Shown piece by piece: positions 44,405 through 56,508 of a DNA stretch of 64,000 nucleotides (its first letter is position 1; the number at the start of each line of letters is the position of its first letter). The stretch covers positions 434,001 through 498,000 of the forward strand of contig JAUIRK010000884.1 in NCBI GenBank assembly GCA_030549495.1, given 5' to 3'. The position numbers and the translations under genes were made by a program. The notes below the pieces were generated by a model. That model had not been told where the DNA came from. It ran no database searches and worked only from the letters and a program-made list of their open reading frames with translations. This stretch comes from Nectonema munidae. Its lineage: Eukaryota > Nematomorpha > Nectonematoida > Nectonematidae.

Positions 44405-46640
44405 ATCTTAGAAAAAACATGCTTGCGCGATTTTTTCAAAGCAAACTCGTTGATTACACATGACATATCATTTTGCCGCAACAGATCACTCTCGGCGCCA
44501 AGCAAAACAAGGTTATTTAGTCTTTTTTGTTTAATGCATGATCGCAAATGATTTTTGATTAACTTAAGTTTGGAGAACGACCGTTTCCTGAACAGTTAGA
44601 AATCATCAAGGTTAGATATATACGAAGCAAAATAATTGCATTTGGAAAATACTGTTTCAAGATTCTTTCTGACAAGAAGCTGGTACATGAGTAATTCCAA
44701 TGAATTCACGTTGACTTCTCTATCATGATAATCTACTTTGTCATTTACACTATTAGAATCTGAAGATCTAATATTGAAAGCATTTGAAACTTTTGGAGCT
44801 TGTAGAGTTTCTTTTGCAAAGCCTGTATTGAGGAAAGCTGAAAACTGTAGTAATTCATCAGACAGACTAGCATCAATATCTTTAGTATATGCTTTTTGAA
44901 CATCTTTGGCTTTTTCAATAATTTCTTCAGTCGAGAGCTCTTTAAGCTTTCGAAGAAATCCAAACTTTAAAGCTACGGTAGTATATGCACATAGGCGTTT
45001 TTGTAATTCAGCATGTAAATGGTCGATTATCACAAGAAACGAACGCACTGCTTGGAATCTGTTTCATTTCCGGCTCTGATCCAGGTTGATCATAACGGCG
45101 ATTTCTTGTGCGCACCCTTCTTACTTCGCTCAGATAGTGTTCACATTTACTAATAACTTTTCCTTTTTTTTCAAATTCTTCAAATCTTTCTCGAAGCTTG
45201 TTAATATACTCAATAAGCGATTCATAAATATGAACAGCTGAGAATGTGCAGCGCATGGAACATATTCGGCAAAACTACATTGCTGCCTAATGATTGCCTG
45301 CATGCCATTGTATCTACCACTCATGTTGCTTGCATTATCATACGATTGTCCACGACAATCAGTAACATCAATGCCTTTGATCTTCAAAAATTCAAGTAAG
45401 CTGTCTGCTAACTCTTTTCCTGTACGACCATGCACTTCAAGTAAAGTCAAAAATCGCTCGACAGGACCTGAGGGCAACACGTAACGAATAATGCAAGTTA
45501 GTTGGTCAACATGAGTAATGTCAGGAGTAGAGTCTACCGACACTGAAAAATACTTAGATGCTTTAACTTCCGTTATAATCTGCTCGTGAACACGATTTGC
45601 TAACAAATCGATGAACTCCTCAGATATGGTCTTTGATAAATATGATGTGTGGCCTCGTCCTTTGTTAGCATTCTGGTTGATGTGCTGTGCAAGAAATGGA
45701 TCCAATTTAGCAAGCAGCTCTAATATTCCTAGGTAGTTACCATTTGTTCGAGATTCTATTACTTCATCCGAGCCACGGAAAGGTAAACCATGCTCAGAGA
45801 AAAACGAACAATTTCTGTCACTCGCTCAAGCACAGCACGCCAATAGTCACGCTCATCATCAGCCTGTCTAATCAATTCGGAATCAATGCGGCAGCCAGCA
45901 TCGCTACGTTGAAGAAGTTTGATCATGACATCCTTATGAACTGCACTTTTTTCGTGTCGAGAAACACAATAAGACGCGTGCTTCCAATTTGTGTAGCCTT
46001 GTTTTCCAAAATTTGTGCTGTCGGTCATCAATTTACACGCAAAACAGAACAATGCACGCTTTGATGGGGAGTAGCAGAGCCAAGTTCGAGAATGTTTCTG
46101 TTTTGTGAGATCATGCGTGTATGTGAACAAACTTTCGTTGCAAGGTCTTTTATAATTTTCTCCTTGATATTTAATAGATGATTCCCTGAAATTCGCTTCT
46201 ATATTTCTACACTCACTACTTCCTTTTGCCGCCCAAAATTCTCTTATACTTTCTGAAATAGAATCTGGCCACAACCCTAAGTCACATGAATATGGATCGG
46301 TAGAATTGAACGTACTATTTGATTCTAAAAATTCATTAGTTATCATGGGTTCTTCTAGCACTATTGTCGGATTCTCATTTGTAGTTGTGCCATTATTATT
46401 ATTATCAGTGGAGTGGCATGTGGCATCTTTGTCATGTTGTGCTGGTAATTGTGAATCTGTAATAGTGGACTTAGGCTGAGCTCAACTACATCGACATTTT
46501 CAGACTTTGGCAAAAAGATATTTGATATTTTTGGAACTTTGCTCAAAACTTCACTTTCTCGTGCTTCTCGTCTTTGTTTCATTTTTCTTTTTGCAGCTCC
46601 AGAAAGATAATTACGATTTTTGCCCCTTTAACGAAATACA
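44405..46640 (-). pseudogene. hAT transposase, TTF finger / DUF4371 / dimerisation domain
   Basis: The minus strand runs from MKQRREARESEVLSKVPKIS through a TTF-type zinc-finger region (PDSISESIREFWAAKGSSEC, SKRALFCFACKLMTD, GKQGYTNWKHA). Next is the DUF4371-like RNase-H core (SKYFSVSVDSTPDITHVDQL, DVTDCRGQSYDNASNMSGRY, CAAHSQLFIFMNRLL). It ends in the C-terminal hAT dimerisation text (SFSKLKLIKNHLRSCI, RLNNLVLLGAESD). About four or five frameshifts or stops separate the pieces, so no full transposase is made. It belongs to the ZMYM-like hAT group, as does the copy at 28.5-31.4 kb, but the two are clearly different families. Confidence 0.85.
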
Positions 46641-46738
46641 CCACTTGTAAAACTCATCTTTTTATTTATCTAAAACGTTTAAACAAAAAATAGCATCACT
46701 TTAATTTTTTTGCAATAAAAAAATTAGTAGCTTAGTCA

Positions 46739-47782
46739 CAGGCGTCCGCAAAAAGGGTGGCAAAATAGGCATTTGCCTTTTTCTGGAAAAATGTAAAAAA
46801 TTTTCGAATGTATAAAATGTATCAAATATCTAAATGCATAAGTGGCATTAGTATCAAGAAAATAAACAAAAAAAATATGATCTAATTAATACATTTTATA
46901 TAGATATCTGGGAGCAGGGCCGTAAACCCAGAAGGACGAGAAGGGCAAAGCCCCCTACAAAAGTTTGCCCCTCATTCGACCAAAAATACTTTTTTTCTTC
47001 ATGCTTGTAAGGCCTATTTTAGCATAACCTTTTCAAAATTGCAATCTACATTTCCACTTTTATTTATTTCTGTCTTATTTATTTTCTATAAGCACATCAT
47101 ACATTCTGTTTTATTTTTTTTTGATAATGATGAGCTAACACACGATCAATAATGTAAACAAAAATATATAATTCTATTTCTATATATCGTTGAATACACA
47201 CATGAACTCTTTTCAAACCTATCATACCATAGCAATGTTTTATAGCAATAAGACTTAATACATCCCACTATATCTAAATTGTGTAAAATATTCACGTTAC
47301 ACAACCGAGTTTGATAAGAGCGCAGATCTTGGAAAGGTTTATACCCAATTTCTATCCAGCCTCTGTCAAAACCTCATATTGCAATATGATTGAGTTGGTA
47401 TTAATTAACTTACAATACTCTCCAATCATTAATCTTTGAAAAAAAAATTATAAACAAATTTATTTTGATAGTGAAACCATATTCAAAAAATTTAGATTTT
47501 CAAAAAACTAAACAAGTTAAAAAAAAGTAAAAAATTACTTACTTTTCAGGGTAAACTAAATATAAAGATATGGGAAAATATTAAAAATTTTTAAATTTAA
47601 TCTTTGCCCCCCTCTTCAAATAAATTTTCTGGACACACCCTTGCCTGGAAGCATGTATTATTATCATAGTATGAAAAATGAAAATCACATTATTTGTTTC
47701 ACAAATTATTACATTATTTTTATATTTGAAAAAAAAAGTTTGCCCCTCCCTACATTTTTTTTGCGGATGTCCATGCGCCTTG
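46739..47782. mobile_element. MITE nested in the hAT, itself carrying another MITE (46915-47643)
   Basis: Outer element: left CAGGCGTCCGCAAAAAGGG, right (reversed) CAAGGCGCATGGACATCCGC then AAAAA. Inner element: left CAGGGCCGTAAACCCAGAA at 46915, right (reversed) CAAGGGTGTGTCCAGAA ending at 47643. Flanks TCTGGGAG and CCTGGAAG give a 6 of 8 target duplication. Both are AT-rich inside, lack ORFs, and carry GGGCAAAG/TTTGCCCC words near their ends. Confidence 0.55.
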
Positions 47783-48131
47783 TATAAACAAACAAAGAAA
47801 CACTTACAAAATTCAAACGTTGCAAATCACAGATAAAGATAATGTTAAAAAGATAATGTCAGGCAGGAATAAACTTGAAGAGAGAAGAAAATGAAAAGAC
47901 AAAAATTACGTCATTCTATTTTGAAGCTCTTTGACAATTTTTGAACAATCAATCAAACTTCTCTTCTTTATTATCTTTATGTTATATTTAAATCAATATT
48001 ATGTATTATATATTCAATATAATTGCTATATGCTTTATTAAAAATTAAAGCTGCTTGCGGGGCCCCTCAAAATGGGGGGCCCGTGGCATAAGCCACTTCA
48101 GCCACTAGGTTAATTCGGGCCTGCTCCCGTG

Positions 48132-48375
48132 GTATTTCCAGACCAGTAACTTTGAAAATTGCATTCTTCTCTTGTTATGTTTTCAACAACTTCCTGATAT
48201 GGGATCCCTTGTTCAACATCCATTCTTTGATTTTCTGTATTGAATGTTTGAAAGTATTTTTCCATCCTTTTTCACCGTTTATTACTTTACAGTTGAGGGC
48301 CTCTGTGAAGTGAGTTTTTCTGTACAATATCACATCAATTTGGCTCTCTCTACCACCACTCCCACATGCGATCAT
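48132..48375 (-). mobile_element. RTE endonuclease fragment, continuation of 54252-54845
   Basis: The minus strand reads SGGRESQIDVILYRKTHFTE, then ALNCKVINGE. This is the end of an RTE endonuclease (SGGxxSQIDYILxR). The text just before it in the protein is found 6 kb away at 54.25 kb (GLDLAVTNTYF). The two pieces appear to be one RTE split by the piggyBac between them. About ten codons are missing at the break. Confidence 0.65.
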
Positions 48376-49119
48376 TTTATCTTTGTACACACTTGCTTTC
48401 GTTTTCTGTCTTTGGAGGAAGGACAAATGTGGCAGCATCTTTTCCTTTTGTCCAAATTAGACGCAACCAAAGGACTGCTTAAGAATCTTTTTACCAGCTT
48501 GCTCTAAAGCTCTTTTGACTGCCTTTGGCATTTGAGGTATACTTGATCTGAACTTGGTGTAGTAAACTTTCTGCTAATTCCGTATAACAAAAGAAGCTAA
48601 GGCAGCAACATCGATCTTATTACAAAATATTGCGTTGAGATGTTCTTTTACAAGTGTAACAAAGTAAGGGTTGCTCCATTGTATCTACTCCAGATTTGGT
48701 AGCATTCCGCTTGTTTTTTCTTAACATGTATGTATCATCGTTAGAATGCATGGTAGAATGGAGAATGACCTCTCTGTCCTTTTTGGCAAAGTAGGAAACA
48801 ATTGTCGCATCCAAATCATCCAAGCAAAACAAAGAACTATTCAGACTACGCTTTTTATTTCTAAAAATGAATGGAATAAAGACCTATTTTTTCTTACACT
48901 GCCAACACTTGTTAATTCATTTGACAGAAGTTCTTGACCAAGTTTAAAACTTGTAAAAATGTTATCATAAGTTAGATTTATACCTGAGAGAAAAAAATGG
49001 TTGTGCTTAAATTCATAACAATATTGTGTGACAAATTTGGGAATGCTTTTTAAAGGATAACATGTTTTGGAATCAGTGATCCAAAATATCTTTAAGCCAT
49101 ATTTATCTGGTTTAGAGGG
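48376..49119 (-). pseudogene. piggyBac transposase, C-terminal part (left of the LTR element)
   Basis: The minus strand continues the protein interrupted at 53197: PDKYGLKIFWITDSKTCYPL, then LTYDNIFTSFKLGQELLSNE, LTSVGSVRKNRS, KKDREVILHSTMHSNDD, NATKSGVDTMEQ and the Cys-rich end KRCCHICPSSKDRKRKQVC. These are the standard piggyBac blocks, including the second catalytic aspartate (TYDN) and the GVD(T)xxQ motif. Several frameshifts are present. The terminal inverted repeat expected on this side is missing, and RTE sequence follows directly. Confidence 0.8.
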
Positions 49120-52100
49120 TGTTATGGCGTAAGGAGTAGTGGAAATAGACTTTATTGAAAGAACAGTAACACGTAAAAAGGTAACCTTTACGGTACGAAG
49201 ATAACATATACAATGTGAACTATATATATATACATATACAAAAACATTTAGTGGTGCTTCAGGATGTATTTACAAAGTATGTGAAAGCATGCTAAACAGT
49301 CAGTGATACTCAAGGATAATTGTAACTTGTGAAAACACTTATTACATTTTTCTTTTCTTTTAAAATTTAAATCTATCCGGAGTTTTGCGAATTCTTTGTG
49401 ATCGTCTGGGTAGGTTTTCTACTTCTTGATTGGCACTTGAACATCTTCTTCAGGTTCACAAACTTCAAAGTTTTCCAATGCTTTAACTAGTTGTTGGACT
49501 TCAGTCTGTTCCAACAAAAGATCATCTCCATCACTGCATTCTCCAATCTCGTTTCCAGAAGGAGCTAAGTGGCGAGTTGGAACAGTAAGCTAATTTGGTA
49601 GCATTCCGCTTGTTTTTTCTTAACATGTATTAAAAATGTAGCTAAAGTTTTACCAAGACAGTTCTTAACTTTTGCGTAATGCGGATTAACTTAATCAAGT
49701 CTACAACTTCAATGCCAGAATCATATTTCGACGCTTTAACGTTTTTTTCAAAATAGCTTGTTTTGAAGACAGCAATCATGTAGGGAGTTGGTATCCATTG
49801 AGGGTACGGCGTTGAAACTTAAACATCCTTTCACGGGGCGTCTCGTTTGTGGCCGTTGAAAGAAGTGAACGTATGCTGTGTAAAGCTAAAGGAACCGCAT
49901 CTTCCCATTTTGAAATTGGCAGATTTCCAGAATTTAAGTAGCACTCTATGGCCTTCCATATAGTTGAGTTGAAGCGTTCCACTTGTCCGTTCCCTTGAGG
50001 ATTATAACTTGAAGTTCTACTTTGACATATACCAGAGGAGAACAAAAAAGTTTGCAATTCTTTTGACATGAAGGAGCTTCCTCTATCAGAATGAACAAAA
50101 GCAGGATAACCAAAGATAGTAAAAAGCTGAGTTAAGCGTGAGTATTCGTCTACTATGACAAGTAAATATCTTTTCCCAGAACAAGATGGCAAAGGCCCTT
50201 TAAAATCCATTGATAATCTTTCCCATGCTTCAGTTGCTTTGATTAAATGGGTTTTAGGAGGTGTGAAATACCTTGGCTCGAGATGTGCACATGTTTTGCA
50301 GTAAGAAATTACCTTCTTTATTTCTTCAATTGAAAAGGGAAGAATCTTGGAACGTACGAAATGTGCCATTCCTGAAACACCTGGATGACACAATCCTTTA
50401 TGAATTTGATCCAACCTTTGCGATTGATCAATCAACGAGAAGCTACGTGAAAGAGTGTCAGCTACTTTGTTATTGCTTCCTGGACGGTATATTATGTCAA
50501 AATTGAAACATGCCAGTTCAACCCTCCATCTATTAATTTTCTCATCCTTTACTTTCGAATACTTTTCTTTGGAAAACATAAGCTTTACGGACTTTTGATC
50601 AGTTATCAGTGTGAAATGTTTGCCAAGTAATAAATGGCTCCATCTACGGATTGACTCCACAATGGCCTAAGCTTCCTTCTCCACAATGTGATGCGCTCTT
50701 TCACTTTTGCGCAAACTTCTAGAAAAAAAAGCAACTGGCCTGCCTTTCTGACTTAAAACTCCCGAAATGCTGTGTTCGCTAGCGTCTGTTTCCACTGTTA
50801 ATGGACATGTCTCATCAATGGCTACCAATACAGAATCCTCTATATCTTTTTTTAAGAGATCAAAAGCAGCTGCAGCCTCCTTAGAAAGTGGGAAAGTTTT
50901 ACAATGTATGCATGGTCTTATTTTCGCTGAATAATTTTTACCCAATAAGAATAATATGAAAACAAACCTTCAATGCGTTTCTATGATTTCAATTCAGTAG
51001 GAAGTGGTAAGTCTCTTAAACCCTGTAATCTATCAGGGTCAACCCTAAAGTTCCCTTGAGATATTAAACATCCTAAAAACTTAATAGAAGTGGTAGAAAT
51101 CTTACTCTTTTCTTCATTAAATGTAAGATTGAAACCTTTCGCGGCTTTCATATAATCATTATAATGCTTGTCATGTTCGTGTTGATTTTTACCAACTATT
51201 GTTATATTATCTAAGTAAGCATAAATACCCTTTAAATGCTTAATTTTTATAAATGAGTCCATTATACGTTGGAAGCAAGCTACAACATTAGTAATTCCAA
51301 AAGGCATTCTAGTAAATTGGTATAGTCCTCTACTAAGCTGAAAAGCTGTATATGCTCTATCCTCAATTGATAAAGGAATTTGATGATAAGCTGATTTCAA
51401 ATCTAACATACTAAAAACAGAATTTTTCGATATCTCCTGTACCAGGTCGTGAATTCGTGGCAAAGGGTAAGCATCTAGCTGTGAATATCTGTTAATAGTT
51501 TGAGAATAGTCAATACGCATTCTACGTTTATTATCTTTATTAACAATAACAGCTTGTGCTCTCCAAGGGGAATTACTATGCTCTATAGTATGATACCATC
51601 CTTTAAAAGCCTAGCTACTTCTCTTTCTAAAAAATCTTGATCTTTTTTTGAAAAATTCCTAGGTCTAGTTGCTATAGGACGACAATTTTTAGAAACATTT
51701 GAAAAAAGTCTAAGAGGTTCAGTGTTGAGTGAGTTTAGCGTTGAAATGATTAAAGGTGGTAACTTTCCTCCCATTTCAAACATAACTCTATCATGCTGAC
51801 CCTTAAAATCATGTGCTAAAACTATGTCACTACATAGGTCGTCCAGTAACATTAATTTAAAACTTTCATATGGCTGTCCTAAGAGTTCGAAGTTAAGAAG
51901 ACAAAATTCAGTTACGTTGGACTGTAGAGATAAATTAGCCATTGAAACTTTTCTATAACATTTAAAGGTCTGCAATCCTATAAGCTCTTAGCTACTTTAG
52001 ACCTAATAAAACTATCAGTTTAACCGCTGTCAATGAAAGCCTTAAGTTTACCCTCATCTACTCCAATTTCAAGGATTGCTTTGTCTAAACCTCTAGACGA

Positions 52101-53201
52101 ATTTACATTTCCAAAGAAAGATTTGTGTGAACTCTGCAATTTACTTAATTCTTTTGATCTGCAAACTTTGGCAGTGTCCTAACCCTTGCGACAATTTTAC
52201 AGTTAACGTTCTTAGCTGGGCATTTATAACGTGGATGAAGTGGATTTCCACAAAAATAACAACGAGGTAATGATACGTTGCTTGTATTTTGAGTACTGAT
52301 GCAGTGAGATTTGCTTAATACTTCATTATCCGAGGCACTACTACTAAATACTGTTTTCTGTTTGGGGTCTTCACTTCCTAATTTTGAACTGAATGAATAT
52401 ATGCTCTATAAGATTCATAAACCTGTGAATTTTTATGTGCAATGTCCAGGGATCTGGCTAAGATAAAAACTTCATCTAGTTCTATTACCTTACTTTCAAG
52501 TATGCGTTGTCTCATAAATACCGAGTCAAGCCCCGTTATAAAGGCGCCTCTTAACCGCTTCTAAGCGATACTGCTCAGCACTAACTGGTTTGAATTCACA
52601 CTCCTTACTCAATACATTAAGTGCAGACAAATAAGTATCTAAGCTTTCACGTGATTGTTGGGATCTTTTCAAAAGGAGATGACGAGCAAAAATAACATTC
52701 ACAGGTTTAATATATGGGCTTTCTAAGGCGAGTATAGCTTTTTCATATTGTTCGTGGTTAGCAATGTAGTTGTAGATTGAACTTAAATGGAATTAATTAG
52801 AAGCTAAGTTTATCAGGGACGGTAGATGAATCTTTAGAAACTTGCAAAGACTGTAAACAGTTTTGAAAGCATCGTTTCCAGTGCTTGAAAATTGTAGACG
52901 AGTTAGGATCTGCTTCGAGCCTGCTTGGTAAAAGCAATCGATCCATCGTTGATCTTTGTAGCGTAAAGTGTTATGGCGTAGGGAGTAGTGGAAATAGACT
53001 TTATTGAAAGAACAGTAACACGTTAAAAGGTAACAATTATACGGTACGAAGATAACATATACAATGTGAACTATATATATATATATATACAAAAACATTT
53101 AGTGGTGCTTCAGGATGTATTTACAAAGTATATGAAAGCATGCTAAACAGTCAGTGATACACAAGGTAATTGTAACTTGTGAAAACACTTATTACAGAGG
53201 G
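49115..53201 (-). mobile_element. LTR retrotransposon, Gypsy type, inserted in piggyBac, broken
   Basis: Fossil element of 4.08 kb bounded by direct LTRs at 49120-49346 and 52969-53196 (about 227 bp, TG...CA ends, roughly 96% alike by eye). A 5-bp target duplication GAGGG flanks it (49115-49119 and 53197-53201). Parts on the minus strand, in order: gag-like remnant with a CCHC knuckle (CYFCGNPLHPRYKC, near 52.2-52.3 kb), protease region, reverse transcriptase, RNase H and integrase. The Gypsy order RT-RNase H-integrase is clear. A purine-rich tract adjoins the 3' LTR at about 49347-49366. The coding region has roughly half a dozen or more breaks and cannot be active. LTR similarity suggests it is young relative to its surroundings. 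No envelope gene is seen. Confidence 0.92.
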
Positions 53202-54247
53202 TAAATATTGTTTAAAACTACGCACCTTCCTCTAAATGGAATCAAAAGTCAAAAACTCACATATTTAAGAAATAAGTATTTTTGTAAGTTTTTATTTAAC
53301 AAATTGAATATATCGCGTACTGGCGTAAATTTGTCTTTTTCTTTTCTTTCATCTCGTAACGTTGCATCGTCGAAGCGTAAAAATCTGCCAATCTATTTAA
53401 ATGGACTTAAAGAAAACGCTGCTTTAAAAATCGGAGAACCATAAATATTCATCGCTCCATAAAACTTCATCGCAACTGAGTTTACTGGTTTTAGCTGCCC
53501 TGCTGTAATCAATGCACCCATATCTGCCCTTCAATTTATGTATTTGTTTTCTGTTTTGATTTTGCAATCGTATAACTGATCTTTTCGTTGGTAAACATGA
53601 TAATTATGTCTTAAATTTCATCATTCAAATATAAATTGAATACTTCAACTGGACTATCTAAATTTCTCAAAATATATTTTACTCTGCAAACTTTTTTTAT
53701 AATATTGAAGCTTTTGGTTTTTGTAGTCGGAAAATGTGCAGGTCTCCAAATTGTACCGTCCTTTGAAGAATACTCATTTTGAGCTTTTATCTGAATATGA
53801 TGTTCTTTCTCTTTATTTTCAATCACATCATCAGACTCGTCATCGAATTCAAAGAAAGAATTATTATTTCAGAGAGAAATTTGAACATCGCTCAAACTAC
53901 AGCTATCAAATGATTCGTCATCTGAACTTTGAAATAGTGCAAAAATATTTTCTTACTTTTTAGACATTTTTTTTTGTCTAAAATAAGTAAACTAAAATAT
54001 TTATTGAAAAATAACTTAAATGTTTTTAAAAAATCTTACAATTAAAAAAAATTTTGAATAAAAAATTAGTAATTTAAATCAAGTGAAAAAATCAAAAATA
54101 AACTTAGTTGCTTAAAATTAAGAATTATATAATTTCAAATATAATAAAGTATTTTCAAAGTTTCAAGACTACATTTACAATTTATATCACAAAATGTAAA
54201 CCTTTAAAATCCAACGGGTCTCATAACCCATGTTTGCCTCATAAGGG
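53202..54247 (-). pseudogene. piggyBac transposase N-terminal part and terminus at TTAA
   Basis: On the minus strand the element starts after a TTAA (54248-54251) with CCCTTATGAGGCAAACATGG, a piggyBac-type terminus with CCC next to TTAA. An acidic N-terminal region follows near 53.95 kb (SSDDESFD, EFDDESDDVIE), then GTIWRPAHFPTTKTKS, LRFDDATLRDERKEKDKFTP and VRDIFNLLNKNLQKYLFL. The protein text runs into the LTR element's duplication and resumes at 49119. Several frame breaks are present. Confidence 0.8.
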
Positions 54248-54251
54248 TTAA

Positions 54252-54845
54252 AATAGGTATTTGTTACAGCTAAATCCAAACCAAGTGCAAACTCAATGAC
54301 TTTTTCACCTCCTTCATTTATACTTTTCATACCCCACCCTCCATTCCAGTTCTGCAATATCGTATATATCCATTTAAACCTCCACCTAAAATTATTCTTT
54401 CATTTCTATGCATTTCTCCAATAAAGATGTCCATTTTTTCCCAATAACATTAGTACCAAGTGCGATCTTTATAATTATTGTTCTGTCACAAATCCTCTTT
54501 ATGTTAATTATACACTCTTTCAAATCCTGTGAAAAATACGCCATTTCTTGCACTCTCATTTGCTCCACTGTAGAACAGTTTATAGCCTCCTCCCAATACC
54601 CTTGCCTGGATCCTATCTATCTTGTTTCTTGTACACAGAGCACTTCTAATTTTCTTCTTTCCATCAGGTCAGCCAGTTCTCTCCTTTTACCGTCATTGTT
54701 CCAGCATTTACAGTTCCTATTCGTAAAACTTTTTCCGTACCACTATTTAAAAGGACTTTCTTCTTTAACCCAGTTCGTCCATAACTGGGCAGCCCTTGAT
54801 AATTCTTCGAAAGGATCCAGCGAAATCCAGACGCTTTTGTTTTTT
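54252..54845 (-). mobile_element. RTE endonuclease fragment
   Basis: The minus strand reads CKCWNNDGKRRELADLMERR, KLEVLCVQETR, LKECIINIKRICDRTIIIKI, a broken ILGGGLNGYI (normally GDLNGHI), then GGEKVIEFALGLDLAVTNTY. This is the RTE endonuclease. It ends exactly at the TTAA where piggyBac inserted. There are at least three frame breaks. Confidence 0.75.
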
Positions 54846-55395
54846 ACTCCTTGAGTAGATAATACGATGTAAAAAAGTTATCAAAACAAACAGTGGTTCT
54901 TTCGGTGAAAGTACATCTTTTAAAAGTTGCAAAACAACAGAGCCACCTAAACCTAGATCTCAAGTTTTATCACTCATATCACCTAACTTTCCTCAATAAA
55001 TATCATAATGGAAGGTAGAGCCATACTTTGAAGACAAACACTAGGCTTTATACTCGCACCTTATAGGTTTACCCTTTATAAACATCTTCAGGGTGTTTCT
55101 ACCATAGTATTCCATCATTCTTTCATCAATGGATAAGTGCTGACTAAAAATCCCATTAGCGATGCTTTTTATTGAAATATTCTATAAGAAATTCAGAAAA
55201 GTTTATCTTCGTTCAGATTCTTATTATCATACAAATGAAAAAAAACTTTACTTGTTGAAACCTGTTTCTATTCATGGCACCAGCTACTAAAGGACAATAC
55301 ACATCTGGAGACTTTGACCAGAACATTTTCTCTCTAAGACGATTGTTGTAAGCAGACAAAAACAAAATGCAAAGAAATTTTGATTTCATCCACTA
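54846..55395 (-). pseudogene. Third piggyBac transposase fragment
   Basis: The minus strand reads RLREKMFWSKSPDVYCPLVA, then GAMNRNRFQQVKFFF, KVRV...SLVFVFKVW-like text and CFDNFFTSYYLLKE. This is the typical piggyBac core from the W(S)xxPDV block to the DNFFTS block. It has many stops. It is cut on one side by the RTE fragment and its N-terminus lies near 55.39 kb. It is a different copy from the one at 48-54 kb, because the same blocks occur in both. Confidence 0.7.
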
Positions 55396-55553
55396 AATCA
55401 AGAAGTGGACGTTGGTCGCGTTTAGCAGGTGGCTGCTATTCACAGGGTGTATTGTGTAGTAATTCTGTCCGGGGGATATTTAAATGGCCGTTATAAGAGG
55501 TGGACGCTATTGACAGGTGGTCGTTAAAGCAGGTTTGACTGTATATCTCTGTT
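55396..55553. mobile_element. Tigger/pogo-like terminal sequence, one end only
   Basis: The words GGTGGACGCTATTGACAGGT and GGTCGTTAAAGCAGG, then TTTGACTGTATA, resemble the outward-facing ends of pogo/Tigger-type elements (CAGTCxAACCT in reverse). Two related words occur further left (GGTGGCTGCTATTCACAGG). No opposite end was found. Confidence 0.35.
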
Positions 55554-55599
55554 ATAACAAAATAAAAGTTCATTTTTATTATTATAAAATTGTATTTAA

Positions 55600-55673
55600 A
55601 AATGCTAGTGGTCGGCCTAATTTAAAAGTATACAACTAGTGGTCCATGAAATTGAAAGGTTGGTGACCGCTGC
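55600..55673. mobile_element. hAT-like end without partner
   Basis: Reversed, this reads AGCAGCGGTCACCAACCTTT and CATGGACCACTAG, a well-known hAT-type terminus (CAGxGGTCACCAACC). The matching left end is not visible nearby. Confidence 0.4.
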
Positions 55674-55790
55674 TCTAAGTGAGGCAAGCATTCGAATGTT
55701 GTGTTGTTAGTGCTTGCATACATCATACGCCTCATGGGTTCAACTTTCGGGCTGAATGTAAAATATACATGCGTATGCGGAATGAATGCA
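55674..55790 (+). repeat. Possible tRNA-derived SINE head
   Basis: GGGTTCAACTTTC near 55737 resembles a Pol III B box, and GTGAGGCAAGCATTCG about 60 bases upstream could be a decayed A box. No tail is seen. Weak. Confidence 0.25.
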
Positions 55791-55859
55791 CAAATCTAGT
55801 GGTGCGGAATCAACGTTTTTCATCGCGGTAGAAATATACTTTTTTACAGTACATTTATA

Positions 55860-56508
55860 AATAACAGACCTGCTCATCAACTTTTTAAGTCTACACGTCT
55901 AACTCTACCTTTGGTCCAATGATCCAAAAATGGACATCAAATTTTAAGGCGAAACAAAAATATATTTTTAACATTTTTAAGCAATTTTTTTTAATTATGT
56001 GCTATTTCTATTCCTTTTTTACTATCTCAAAAATTGAGAGTCTAAAAACTTTTTTCCGGTTGTTAAAATTTTTTAATTTGTCAGTATATGAAGCGTCAGA
56101 AATTTTTTTATTAGATAATATGATCTCAAAAAAAAATTTTGATTATCTATTCAAACACGTTTTAATGCTATTTATAGTTTTTAGTGCAAGGAAAACTAAA
56201 TGAATAACATTTTCGAAAAACCTTTTGAAGATTTCACAAAAATAGATCGTTAAATAATAGTATGCAAAATTGGATCAATATGTACCAAGGGGTTAATTAT
56301 GGCATTGTTATTGAACTTTCGATGCTTTGGGCATTCAGTTTGATTTTTAAGAGGGCAAAAGTGAATTTTTTTATTTCAAGAGTTTGAAATCAAACATTTC
56401 AGGACATACCAGTTCCTTTACCATTCATAACGGTTGAAATGATTTGTTGGGTTTTTGTAGCACTAATTTTTATTTCATCTATGTGTATAAAGTATATTGA
56501 TTTTCCAA
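55860..56508. other. AT-rich stretch, no recognised gene
   Basis: Short frames without family motifs. The segment just left of the MULE (56400-56508) may be coding-like on the minus strand (IHIDEIKISATKTQQIIS) but is unassigned. Confidence 0.3.

Larger units (their letters stand above)
44085..48131 (-). mobile_element. hAT transposon with both ends and exact 8-bp target duplication
   Basis: CTCCCGTG stands at 44085-44092 and again at 48124-48131. Between them, 44093-48123 begins GAGGGCCGGATTAA and ends TTAATTCGGGCCTG, an imperfect terminal inverted repeat (reverse of the right end: CAGGCCCGAATTAA). Eight-base duplications and C/T-AGGGCC-type ends are diagnostic of hAT. The transposase lies on the minus strand in the left half. 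The right half (46.64-48.06 kb) is non-coding and holds nested MITEs. The perfect duplication suggests a fairly recent insertion. Confidence 0.92.

Noticed and set aside
54408-54854. Open frame of 148 codons on the + strand
   Set aside because: It is the antisense of the RTE endonuclease and piggyBac remnants read on the minus strand; its hydrophobic look is a by-product.
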